A stretch of DNA of 64,000 nucleotides. Source: Intestinibaculum porci (GTDB lineage: Bacteria > Bacillota_I > Bacilli_A > Erysipelotrichales > Coprobacillaceae). Each line of letters starts with the position of its first letter. The first letter of the stretch is position 1. The position numbers were made by a program, and so were the translations under genes. Positions 9,564 to 16,892 of this stretch are shown in pieces. Under the pieces are notes generated by a model. The model did no database searches. It had not been told where the DNA came from and saw nothing but the letters and a program-made list of their open reading frames with translations. The stretch covers positions 310,001 to 374,000 of the forward strand of contig NZ_AP019309.1 of the NCBI RefSeq assembly GCF_003925875.1. Direction: 5' to 3'.

Positions 9564-9968
9564 TTATAAAATGTCAATATACTTCTTTTCTTCTTCGTGT
9601 TTTACATTCTTAGGAATAATAATATTCAATTCACCCTGATCAAAGGATGCTTTAATATCTGATTCCTTAAGAGCATCACCGACATAGAAACTACGTTTCA
9701 TATCACCGGTGTATCTTTCACGACGGATGATCTTGCCATCTTTTTCTTCTTTGTTTTCCTGATGGGCTTTCGCTTCAATATATAAATAGCCATGATCTAA
9801 ATGCATCTGAATATCTTCTTTTTTATAACCAGGCAATGCAATACTTAAAGCGTAATGATCAGCAGTTTCTCTGACATCGCATTTCATCACATCGTTACGC
9901 TTTGGTGTGAAGAAATCATCATCAAAATAATTATTAAATAAATCATCAAATCCTGTTAAATATCTCAT
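9564..9968 (-). CDS. Small heat-shock protein, Hsp20/alpha-crystallin
   Basis: ATP-independent holdase of 134 residues. The N-terminal arm (GFDDLFNNYFDDDFF) is typical of bacterial Hsp20, and the alpha-crystallin domain shows ALSIALPGYKKEDI, YLYIEAKA and the family motif near the end, GELNIIIPK. The gene stands alone, ends at the shared terminator and is preceded by a promoter overlapped by a CIRCE-like inverted repeat, so heat-shock repression by HrcA is likely. Confidence 0.92.
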   Translation of the reverse strand: MRYLTGFDDLFNNYFDDDFFTPKRNDVMKCDVRETADHYALSIALPGYKKEDIQMHLDHGYLYIEAKAHQENKEEKDGKIIRRERYTGDMKRSFYVGDALKESDIKASFDQGELNIIIPKNVKHEEEKKYIDIL

Positions 9969-10007
9969 ATATCAACGCCTCGTCTTTCTTTTTCTTAGTA
10001 CACCTTC

Positions 10008-10049
10008 ATTATAGTCCTCTCATTAGCAATGTCAAGCATAGAGTGCTAA
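10008..10049 (-). promoter_or_regulatory. hsp20 promoter overlapped by a CIRCE-like operator
   Basis: On the minus strand TTGACA (10035-10030) and TATAAT (10013-10008) are 16 bp apart. On the plus strand TTAGCAATG (10023-10031), a 9-base spacer and GAGTGCTAA (10041-10049) match CIRCE (TTAGCACTC-N9-GAGTGCTAA) with a perfect right arm and a left arm that departs at its last three bases. HrcA control is inferred from the family. Confidence 0.78.
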
Positions 10050-10161
10050 ATAAATTATAAAAACTGACAAATAAATTTATTAACTGCTAAGTCATTGACA
10101 AAGAAAAATACACAATGATAATCAAAATAATGTTATAATGGGAGAAAGAGAGGTGGATTTG

Positions 10162-11340
10162 ATGAATTTTTTGTATATTTCTCCGACATTTCCTAAATAT
10201 TATTATAACTTTTGCGATGCCCTCAAGAAAAAGGGAATCACTGTTTTAGGAATCGGGGATACACCTCTTGAAAAAATGAATCAGGAAATGAAAGACAGCT
10301 TTCAGGAATACCAGTATTTGCCTTCTTTAGAAAATTATGATGATCTGATGAAAGCGACGGCTTATTTTATTTATAAGTATGGCCGAATTGATTTTATTGC
10401 GTCCAATATTGAATACTGGTTAGAAAGTGAAGCAAAACTGCGTGATGATTTCAATATTGCCAGAGGCATTCGCGGTGAGGCCATTGAAGAAGTGAAAATC
10501 AAATCGGTTATGAAGGATTTGTTTATTAAGGAAGAGATTCCCACCGCTCCTTATGAAATGGTCACCACTTTTCGTAAAGCCAAAACCTTTGCGAAGCACC
10601 ATCATTATCCGCTCATCCTCAAGCCGGATAATGGGATGGGTGCCATGCATGTGCATAAGATCCACAATGGAAAAGAGTTAGCGCATTTCTTTGGGGAGAT
10701 TCATGATTATAATTATATTATGGAAGATTATGTCGACGGCATTGTCGAAACATACGATGGCTTATGTAACAGTAAGCGTGATGTCTTATTTGACAGCAGT
10801 ATGATTTTTCCGACACCGTTAATGGATATTGTTAATGGGCAAAAGACCAGTGTTTCCATTATCCAAAAAGATGTACCTAAGGATTTAAGACAATTAGGGC
10901 AAAAGATCTTACGTCTTTTTCCTAGTGAAGGGAGTTTCTTCCATATTGAATGTTTTCGCTTAAAGAAAGACTGTGCCGGTTATCATAAAGGAGATTTAGT
11001 TGTCTCGGAAGTGAACATGCGCTTACCGGGCGGTCATATTCCAGAAGTGATGAACTATATTCATCATGTTGACTTATATGAGATGTATGCCCAGATGATT
11101 CAGGATGATACCACCACGCAAAAAGCGCAGCGTGATTATTATGGGGTCAATGTAGGTCGTCGCAATAATGGGAAATATCATTATAAGAGTCGTGAAATTA
11201 AGTATAAGTATCAGGATCAGCTGGTGATGGTGGAACATGTGCCAGCCGTCTTATCTGATGCTTTGGGGGATACTAGCTATGTGGCGAAATTTAAAACAAT
11301 GCAGGAAGTGCGCTCGTTTATTAACGAGTGCACGAAATAG
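10162..11340 (+). CDS. ATP-grasp protein, first of a tandem pair
   Basis: A 392-residue ATP-grasp protein; the family joins a carboxylate to an amine or thiol through an acyl-phosphate. Residues 1-100 form the pre-ATP-grasp fold. Nucleotide and metal signals are LKPDNGMGA at 153-161 and the acidic-Asn motif EVNMRLPGG at 283-291. ATG 10162 follows AGAGAGGTGG; an earlier in-frame ATG lies in the -10 box. It heads a three-gene unit with an esterase and a close paralogue, both starting within about 30 bases of the previous stop. The substrate is unknown; amino-acid or peptide ligation is the general possibility. Confidence 0.82.
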   Translation: MNFLYISPTFPKYYYNFCDALKKKGITVLGIGDTPLEKMNQEMKDSFQEYQYLPSLENYDDLMKATAYFIYKYGRIDFIASNIEYWLESEAKLRDDFNIARGIRGEAIEEVKIKSVMKDLFIKEEIPTAPYEMVTTFRKAKTFAKHHHYPLILKPDNGMGAMHVHKIHNGKELAHFFGEIHDYNYIMEDYVDGIVETYDGLCNSKRDVLFDSSMIFPTPLMDIVNGQKTSVSIIQKDVPKDLRQLGQKILRLFPSEGSFFHIECFRLKKDCAGYHKGDLVVSEVNMRLPGGHIPEVMNYIHHVDLYEMYAQMIQDDTTTQKAQRDYYGVNVGRRNNGKYHYKSREIKYKYQDQLVMVEHVPAVLSDALGDTSYVAKFKTMQEVRSFINECTK

Positions 11341-11348
11341 GAGGAGCT

Positions 11349-12104
11349 ATGAAAGTCGAATATTATAAAGAATATAGCCAATGCCTGGAACGAGATATGG
11401 CCTTCAAGGTTTATGGTGATGGCGGCCGTCCTTTCCTCGTTTTCCCAACGCAGGATGGGCGTTTCTATGATTATGAAAATCAGGGGATGGTGGATGTCAT
11501 TGCCCCATGGATTGAAAAGGGAGAAGTCCAGTTATTCTGCGTGGACTCAATGGATCAAGAAGGCTGGAGTCCCAGCAATTTAGACAATGAACATCGCTGC
11601 TATATCATCGAACAGTACTATTATTATATTGTGAATGAAGTGGTGCCAAGAATTTTTGAAATCAATGCCAATGGCGGGGACTATGCCGATGGCATCTATA
11701 CCACAGGCTGTTCCCTGGGTGCTTCCCACGCCCTGAATTTCATGTTAAGAAATCCAGAAATTTTTACTGGATGTATTGCTTTAAGTGGGTATTATGATAG
11801 TGATCTCTTCTTTGGCGATTACCATAATGATATTCTCTATCGCAATTCGCCGGTAGAATATATTAATGGCATGAGTTATGATCATCCATATGCTGAAAAA
11901 TATCGTCATTGCAAGATCATTCTCTGCTGCGGGCAGGGAGCCTGGGAAGAGGAAATGATTCGTTCTGCATCGCGGATGCGCGAATTGTTCGATGCGAAAG
12001 ATATTCCTGCCTGGATTGACTTCTGGGGTTATGATGTCAATCATGACTGGAACTGGTGGCGTATTCAGCTGCCATACTTCTTAGCGCATATCTTACGTGA
12101 TTAA
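11349..12104 (+). CDS. Alpha/beta-hydrolase, putative esterase family
   Basis: A 251-residue cytoplasmic hydrolase without signal peptide. The nucleophile elbow GCSLG places Ser at 122, and a likely catalytic His is H232 in NHDWNWW, as in esterase-D/Fes-type putative esterases. Start ATG 11349 has an ideal AGGAGG, which overlaps the stop of the upstream ATP-grasp gene. Lying between two ATP-grasp paralogues suggests it works on the same substrate, for example releasing or trimming an ester or thioester intermediate; this is inference. Several Trp and Tyr residues crowd the C-terminal end. Confidence 0.8.
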   Translation: MKVEYYKEYSQCLERDMAFKVYGDGGRPFLVFPTQDGRFYDYENQGMVDVIAPWIEKGEVQLFCVDSMDQEGWSPSNLDNEHRCYIIEQYYYYIVNEVVPRIFEINANGGDYADGIYTTGCSLGASHALNFMLRNPEIFTGCIALSGYYDSDLFFGDYHNDILYRNSPVEYINGMSYDHPYAEKYRHCKIILCCGQGAWEEEMIRSASRMRELFDAKDIPAWIDFWGYDVNHDWNWWRIQLPYFLAHILRD

Positions 12105-12130
12105 GTTTTACTATTAGGGGGAACCATGAT

Positions 12131-13450
12131 ATGAATGTAATTTTTATTTCGCCACATTTTCCGTATTACTACTATAACTTCTGTGATCGTCTGAAAAAGC
12201 GGGGCGTTAATGTCTTAGGGATCGGTGATACGCCTTATGACAATATTTCCCAGCAGACGAAAGATGCACTCAATGAGTATTACTATGTCAAATCATTAGA
12301 AAACTATGATGATGTTTATAAAGCGGTGGCTTTCTATATTAGTAAATATGGCCGCATCAGCTGGATTGAGTCAGAAAATGAATACTGGCTGATGTTAGAA
12401 GCGCATTTACGCAGTGACTTTAATGTCAATACCGGTCCTAAGTATGAAGCGATGGGACCATTACGTTATAAATCGAAGATGAAAGATGTTTATAAGTCAG
12501 CCAATATTCCAGTGGCACCTTACATCGTCTTAACGTCTTTAGATCAGGGCTTGCAGTTTGCCCGTGATCATGGCTATCCATTGGTTGTGAAACCGGATAA
12601 TGGGATGGGCGCGAGTGATACGCATAAACTCACCAGTGATGAAGACTTCATTGATTTCTATGCAAATAAGCAGAAAGATATCTCTTATATTTGTGAAGTA
12701 TGTATCCCTGGTCGGGTAGAAACCTTTGAAGGCATCACGGATTCTAAGGGCAAGATCTTAGTCTGTACCTCTCATGTGATGGTCAATCAGGTCATGGATA
12801 ATGTCAATGAACAGAAAGATACATTGTTCTACTCTCAGGAAGTGGAAGGCAAGGATATTTACACCGTCGGCAATGCGACCGTTCAGGCTTTTAAAGCCTA
12901 TGGCCGTTTCTTCCATTTTGAATTCATGCGCTTAGAGGAAGATCATCCGGAATTAGGCAAGAAGGGGGACTTATTAGGATTAGAAGTCAATATGCGTGCC
13001 CCAGGTGCTTATATTCCAGAAATGATGAACTTATGTTACGACATAGATGTGTATACGATCTGGGCAGACATGATTCTTTATGATACATGTTACTATGAGA
13101 TCAAACGTAAACACTGGGTGGCTTATGCCGGCCGTCGTAATTCGAAAGGCTATGCATACCGCTCGCAGGAATTGTATGATCTCTTTAGAGATAACATCAG
13201 TTTTGAAACCGATGTGCCTAAAGCTTTAGCAGAAGCGATGGGGGATCATATTTATGTCTTTAGAGCTGCTTCTTATGATGAAATGAAGAATATTGCGGAT
13301 ACCATTCTTTTACCAGCGGGGGATCGGGCAAAGATCTTAGCGCGTAAAGAAGCGGAAATGCGTGAAAAAGAAGCAGAACAGTTAGAGAAAGAAGCGAAAG
13401 AAGCGCGTGAACGGGCCATTGAAGCACGCCGCATCGCGGATTCGTTCTAG
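12131..13450 (+). CDS. ATP-grasp protein, second of the tandem pair
   Basis: Paralogue of the gene at 10162: the openings MNVIFISPHFPYYYYNF and MNFLYISPTFPKYYYNF align without gaps, as do VKPDNGMGA (153-161) and EVNMRAPGA (285-293). It is longer (439 residues) because of a C-terminal charged helix from about residue 395, rich in Glu, Lys, Arg and Ala, that should form a coiled coil and may mediate assembly. The start follows AGGGGGAACC. A terminator follows, closing the operon. Two similar but not identical ligases suggest two successive additions or a heteromer; not proven. Confidence 0.82.
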   Translation: MNVIFISPHFPYYYYNFCDRLKKRGVNVLGIGDTPYDNISQQTKDALNEYYYVKSLENYDDVYKAVAFYISKYGRISWIESENEYWLMLEAHLRSDFNVNTGPKYEAMGPLRYKSKMKDVYKSANIPVAPYIVLTSLDQGLQFARDHGYPLVVKPDNGMGASDTHKLTSDEDFIDFYANKQKDISYICEVCIPGRVETFEGITDSKGKILVCTSHVMVNQVMDNVNEQKDTLFYSQEVEGKDIYTVGNATVQAFKAYGRFFHFEFMRLEEDHPELGKKGDLLGLEVNMRAPGAYIPEMMNLCYDIDVYTIWADMILYDTCYYEIKRKHWVAYAGRRNSKGYAYRSQELYDLFRDNISFETDVPKALAEAMGDHIYVFRAASYDEMKNIADTILLPAGDRAKILARKEAEMREKEAEQLEKEAKEARERAIEARRIADSF

Positions 13451-13481
13451 AAGGAATGCCTCGGCATTTCTTCTTTTTTTT
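13451..13481 (+). terminator. Terminator of the ATP-grasp/esterase operon
   Basis: GGAATGCC pairs with GGCATTTC (one G-T pair) and is followed by a run of T after TTC. Confidence 0.8.
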
Positions 13482-13555
13482 CGTATTCATCGCGTTTATT
13501 CTCTTCTTAATAGCCTGATATAGGTAATTCTTATAATAGAATGATGGTTATAAGA

Positions 13556-13714
13556 TTGACAAATAGATATAAGTGGATTATGATAAACCCACAAACCACA
13601 TAGGAATTACGTGGGATTTGGAAAGGGTGATCGTTATGAGTAAAGGAGACATGTGTATCTAAGATACATTCATCAATATAATAAAGATTATTAATTAAAG
13701 GGAGATTTCATAGA
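13556..13714 (+). promoter_or_regulatory. metQ-like promoter and 5' leader with a mini-ORF
   Basis: TTGACA (13556-13561) and TATGAT (13579-13584) are 17 bp apart, a near-consensus promoter. The transcript would carry a leader of about 120 bases. At 13636-13662 lies an eight-codon ORF (peptide MSKGDMCI) behind AAAGGGTG. The end of that ORF also forms a hairpin (TGTATC/GATACA). No S-box, T-box or terminator run is visible in the leader. Confidence 0.6.
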
Positions 13715-14533
13715 ATGAATAAAAAAGTATTAGGAAGTTTATTAGCCGGCGTTTTAACATTAGGAGCATTAACCGGATGCTCATCAAAGAGTGAAAATAC
13801 AGTGATCAAGGTGGCTGCCTCACCAACGCCACATGCGATTATCTTAAAACATGTCAAACCAGAATTAAAGAAACAGGGTTATGACTTACAGGTGACGGAA
13901 TATTCTGATTATGTACAGCCTAATAATGTTGTGAATGATGGCGATTTTGATGCCAACTATTTCCAGCATACCCCATACTTAGAAAACTTTAATAAAGAAA
14001 ACAAAACAGATATCGTTTCTGCTGGGAAGATCCACTATGAACCATTTGGTATTTATCCAGGTACTAAGAAGTCTTTAAAGAAGATCGCTAAAGGGGATGT
14101 TGTGGCAGTACCTAATGATGTGACAAATGAAGCGCGTGCTTTATTGTTATTACAGGATCAGGGTATCATCAAATTAAAGAAGGGTGCCGGCATCAATGCG
14201 ACAACCAAAGATATTACTTCTAACCCTAAGAAGATTGATTTCAAAGAATTAGAAGCTGCCCAGGTTTCACGTGTCAATAAGGAAGTTGCTTTCGTGGTAT
14301 TAAATGGGAACTACGCTTTAGATGCTGGTTACAGTGTTGAAAAAGATTCTTTAGCTTTAGAAAAAGCCGATTCTGAGGCTGCTTCTACCTATGCTAATAT
14401 CATTGGGGTTAAGAAGGGCAATCAGAATGAAAAAAAGATTAAAGCCTTAGTGAAAGTCTTAAAATCAAAATCAACGCAGAAATGGATTCAAAAACGTTTC
14501 AAAGGTGCAGTTGTTGGCTACACTGGAAAATAG
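13715..14533 (+). CDS. metQ: MetQ/NlpA-type substrate-binding lipoprotein
   Basis: Extracellular lipoprotein of the methionine-uptake family, 272 residues. Lipobox LTGC gives Cys22. The mature protein has family signals VAASPTPHAIIL, DANYFQHTPYL and the ligand-site segment AVPNDVTNEARALLLL. The usual partners MetN (ATPase) and MetI (permease) are not next to it, so it must use a transporter encoded elsewhere. The ATG follows AAAGGGAG. Methionine as ligand is inferred from family; other NlpA proteins bind dipeptides or other amino acids. Confidence 0.85.
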   Translation: MNKKVLGSLLAGVLTLGALTGCSSKSENTVIKVAASPTPHAIILKHVKPELKKQGYDLQVTEYSDYVQPNNVVNDGDFDANYFQHTPYLENFNKENKTDIVSAGKIHYEPFGIYPGTKKSLKKIAKGDVVAVPNDVTNEARALLLLQDQGIIKLKKGAGINATTKDITSNPKKIDFKELEAAQVSRVNKEVAFVVLNGNYALDAGYSVEKDSLALEKADSEAASTYANIIGVKKGNQNEKKIKALVKVLKSKSTQKWIQKRFKGAVVGYTGK

Positions 14534-14540
14534 CGGGATG

Positions 14541-14568
14541 AGCATCTCTTAAATGGGATGCTTTTTTT
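14541..14568 (+). terminator. Terminator of the metQ-like gene
   Basis: AGCATC (14541-14546) pairs with GATGCT (14557-14562) and runs into seven T. Confidence 0.85.
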
Positions 14569-14569
14569 C

Positions 14570-14650
14570 TTAACAAAATCTTAACAATTACTTAATTATA
14601 CGTTAAATCCATGTTTTTTGGTTGTGTTTAAGATAGTAAGATGGTATGAT
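14570..14650 (+). promoter_or_regulatory. Four-repeat PhoP-box-like array and promoter of the deacetylase
   Basis: TTAACA (14570), TTAACA (14581), TTAATT (14592) and TTAAAT (14603) are spaced by exactly 11 bp. An extended -10 (TGG then TATGAT, 14642-14650) follows 42 bp after the last repeat start, with no good -35. The pattern resembles those ahead of pstS and phoP in this window and the known PhoP box of Firmicutes. Confidence 0.7.
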
Positions 14651-14671
14651 TCGACACGGGAAGTGATAACT

Positions 14672-15865
14672 ATGGAGAATAAATACAACCTACATGAGTA
14701 CAAAAGACCACATAATACCAGAAATATCATCATCGTGATTGTGGCTGTCGCGCTGATTATTACATGTGGTTACGTGATTTATTTCAACTTCTTTTCAAGT
14801 CCATTGAAATCAGGTGTTGAAATAGAAGCAGGCACAACAAAATTAAAGGTGAAAGACTTTGTGAAAAATGATAAATACAAAGCTTCCATTAAAAATGGAT
14901 TAACAGCGAAGCAGTTACAAACCGTGGGCGAACATAACATCACTGTAACGGTCAAAGGACATGACTATACAACAACGGTAAAAGTTGTGGATCATACAAA
15001 ACCTACCTTAACGGGCGTGAGCGCCTTAACCGTTGATTTAAATAGCAAACCAGATTACACCAAAGGTGTGAGCGTTAAAGATAACGCTGCTGGAAAAGTG
15101 AAATTAACGGTTGACAGTAAAGCGGTCAAACTGAATAAAGCTGGCACCTATCCAATTACCTATAAGGCGAAAGATGCAGCCGGTAATGTGACAAGTGAAA
15201 GTACAAAAGTGAAAGTTGTCGACTTAGAAAAATTAATGAAAGAAAAAGTTGTTTACTTAACTTTTGATGATGGACCTTCACAAAATACACCAAAAATCTT
15301 AAAGATTTTAAAGAAGTATAAAGTCAAAGGAACATTCTTTGTGACAGCCCAGGAACCTGGCTATTTCAAATATATGAAGCAGGCTCATGATCAGGGCAAC
15401 TTCATTGCCGCCCATTCTTATACCCATAAGTTTAGTATCTATCGCAGTGAAAAAGCGTATTTCGATGACTTAGATAAGATTGAAGCTGTCATTAAGAAAT
15501 ATACAGGCAAGACTTCACCAGTCTTACGATTCCCAGGCGGCTCTTCGAATACCGCTTCAAGACATTTCGCTAATGGCATTATGACCAAATTAACGAAAGA
15601 TGTCTTAAAGAAAGGGTACCAGTATGTTGACTGGAACTTAGATTCTACCGATGCCTCTGGTAATAATGTTCCGGTTGCGAAATTAGTCGCTAACGGCACT
15701 TCAACATATTCCAACAACTTATGTATCTTAATGCATGATACGGGAGCTAAACATACGACAGTCAAAGCTTTACCAGCGATTATCGAATATTATAAGAAAC
15801 ATCATTATAAATTTGAAACCCTGGAAAACAGTCCGCATGTTTACCATCATCATGTCAATAACTAA
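14672..15865 (+). CDS. Membrane-anchored polysaccharide deacetylase (NodB domain)
   Basis: A 397-residue surface enzyme expected to remove N-acetyl groups from peptidoglycan or another wall glycan. A cytoplasmic stub precedes one membrane helix at about 18-41. Two Ig-like beta repeats follow (about 50-185; the second ends in KAKDAAGNV), then the NodB domain. Its motifs are TFDDG (197-201), HSYTH (His248, His252), RFPGGS and LMHDTG. ATG 14672 follows GGGAAGTG; a longer reading frame would begin upstream of the -10 box and is rejected. The promoter suggests phosphate-starvation control. Confidence 0.9.
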   Translation: MENKYNLHEYKRPHNTRNIIIVIVAVALIITCGYVIYFNFFSSPLKSGVEIEAGTTKLKVKDFVKNDKYKASIKNGLTAKQLQTVGEHNITVTVKGHDYTTTVKVVDHTKPTLTGVSALTVDLNSKPDYTKGVSVKDNAAGKVKLTVDSKAVKLNKAGTYPITYKAKDAAGNVTSESTKVKVVDLEKLMKEKVVYLTFDDGPSQNTPKILKILKKYKVKGTFFVTAQEPGYFKYMKQAHDQGNFIAAHSYTHKFSIYRSEKAYFDDLDKIEAVIKKYTGKTSPVLRFPGGSSNTASRHFANGIMTKLTKDVLKKGYQYVDWNLDSTDASGNNVPVAKLVANGTSTYSNNLCILMHDTGAKHTTVKALPAIIEYYKKHHYKFETLENSPHVYHHHVNN

Positions 15866-15888
15866 AAGAGCTTGTCTAAGCTCTTTTT
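15866..15888 (+). terminator. Terminator of the deacetylase gene
   Basis: AAGAGCTT, a GTCT loop and AAGCTCTT followed by T. Its loop region doubles as the -35 box (TTGTCT) of the next gene. Confidence 0.85.
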
Positions 15889-15900
15889 CTCTTATATAAT
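15872..15900 (+). promoter_or_regulatory. Promoter of a probably leaderless gene
   Basis: TTGTCT (15872-15877) and TATAAT (15895-15900) are 17 bp apart. The expected start point, about seven bases later, falls on the A of the next ATG at 15907, and no ribosome site is visible. Confidence 0.55.
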
Positions 15901-15906
15901 GGCCTT

Positions 15907-16218
15907 ATGAATGAGAAAGATTTTTTAGATTTTAAGGAAACCACACAAATTAACTGGACCATGCAATATGCTTCGCATATTTATATCCTGCAGGGGGAGA
16001 AAGAGAAGAAAGGCTATCTTTTACATGTCTATCTCTGCCCGAAAAAGAAGATCAACTTTAAAGCCAAACGCTTAAGCTTAGACGAGGAATACAGCTATCG
16101 CGGGAAAACGTTAAATGAAGCACGGGAAAAAATGATGCAGGCGAAGATCTTTGATCACAAAAGCTTTAAGGATATTTATCCAGAGATCTTAGTGATTGAT
16201 AAATTCAGCCATAATTAA
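15907..16218 (+). CDS. Hypothetical protein, 103 residues
   Basis: A soluble, charged protein that I do not recognise, without signal peptide or membrane segment. The N-terminal half looks like alternating beta strands (YASHIYILQGEKEKKGYLLHVYLC), and Lys is abundant. The gene has its own promoter and terminator. The ATG lies six bases after the -10 box with no Shine-Dalgarno sequence, so the mRNA may be leaderless. A second ATG codon three codons downstream also lacks a good ribosome site. Function unknown. Confidence 0.65.
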   Translation: MNEKDFLDFKETTQINWTMQYASHIYILQGEKEKKGYLLHVYLCPKKKINFKAKRLSLDEEYSYRGKTLNEAREKMMQAKIFDHKSFKDIYPEILVIDKFSHN

Positions 16219-16246
16219 AAGATTAGGGAATGCCTAATCTTTTTTC
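16217..16246. terminator. Bidirectional terminator
   Basis: AGATTAGG (16220-16227) pairs with CCTAATCT (16233-16240), with A and T runs on the two sides; it ends both convergent genes. Confidence 0.87.
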
Positions 16247-16758
16247 TTACGCTTCTTTTCTTCTTCTTTTTTCACTTCCGCAATCGTCTTTTCGTTATGA
16301 ATTGCCTGTTCGACCGAAATTGTATAAACAACTGACATAATGGTTTTGCGAAATAAATTCTGGATTTCCAGTGAGACAGTATAGTCATGCGGTTCATCTA
16401 CGCCGCGGTAGAGCTCTTCAAAGACATCACAGAACTGATCATAAGCCATGGCTGTTGGCGCATGGTCAAACTGAACCTTAATTAATTTGGAAATATCTTC
16501 TAAAGAATAGACCTTTTTCAAAAGACATATTACAATAAAGTAAGCAACATGGTTACGCACATATTTTTTCTTAATGGGAGCGCTCACGATTTTACTTTTG
16601 ACATAATTATTGATCATTGTACTCGTTACGATCTTATCATCGTCATCGAGTTTCATAAAAGAGAGACTGCTTTCAACCAGGTTAATGACCTGGTCCATAT
16701 AAAGAGGAAAGTCCGGGATTTCTTCCCAGCGTAATAAATGTATAGATTTTTCACTCAT
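16234..16758 (-). CDS. DUF1836 protein, MerR-like putative regulator
   Basis: A 174-residue cytoplasmic protein of the DUF1836 family found in Firmicutes. Family signals are LLRWEEIPDFPLYMDQV near the start, TSTMINNYVKSKIV (a helix-turn-helix-like segment around residues 45-62) and KKYVRNHVAYFIVICLLK. The tail is a Lys/Glu-rich helix. The family is often described as MerR-like, so DNA binding is plausible but no target is known. It is convergent with the previous gene and divergent from the DegV gene. Confidence 0.82.
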   Translation of the reverse strand: MSEKSIHLLRWEEIPDFPLYMDQVINLVESSLSFMKLDDDDKIVTSTMINNYVKSKIVSAPIKKKYVRNHVAYFIVICLLKKVYSLEDISKLIKVQFDHAPTAMAYDQFCDVFEELYRGVDEPHDYTVSLEIQNLFRKTIMSVVYTISVEQAIHNEKTIAEVKKEEEKKRKKKD

Positions 16759-16831
16759 TAATCATCACCACCATCACCATACATCATAAAAGAATACTTG
16801 TCAATTCATCTAGTGTTGAATACTAAATGTA

Positions 16832-16860
16832 TTGACATAAATGTCTATATTTGATAGTTT
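16832..16860 (+). promoter_or_regulatory. Promoter and small dyad ahead of the DegV gene
   Basis: TTGACA at 16832-16837 with an A/T-rich -10 region about 15-17 bp later. The -35 is part of a perfect dyad GACAT-AA-ATGTC (16834-16845), a possible operator. Confidence 0.45.
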
Positions 16861-16892
16861 AGGAATGGAAAGTGTGGATCGGAGGTCTTAAC

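Noticed and set aside
10162-13450. Lasso- or graspetide-type RiPP cluster
   Set aside because: No precursor peptide, transporter or leader-like small ORF is visible in or near the ATP-grasp operon.
13590-13714. S-box or T-box leader before the MetQ-like gene
   Set aside because: No S-box core, no T-box sequence and no terminator in the leader.
14618-14671. Longer start (TTG) for the polysaccharide deacetylase
   Set aside because: It lies upstream of the extended -10 box and has no ribosome site; ATG 14672 has GGGAAGTG.
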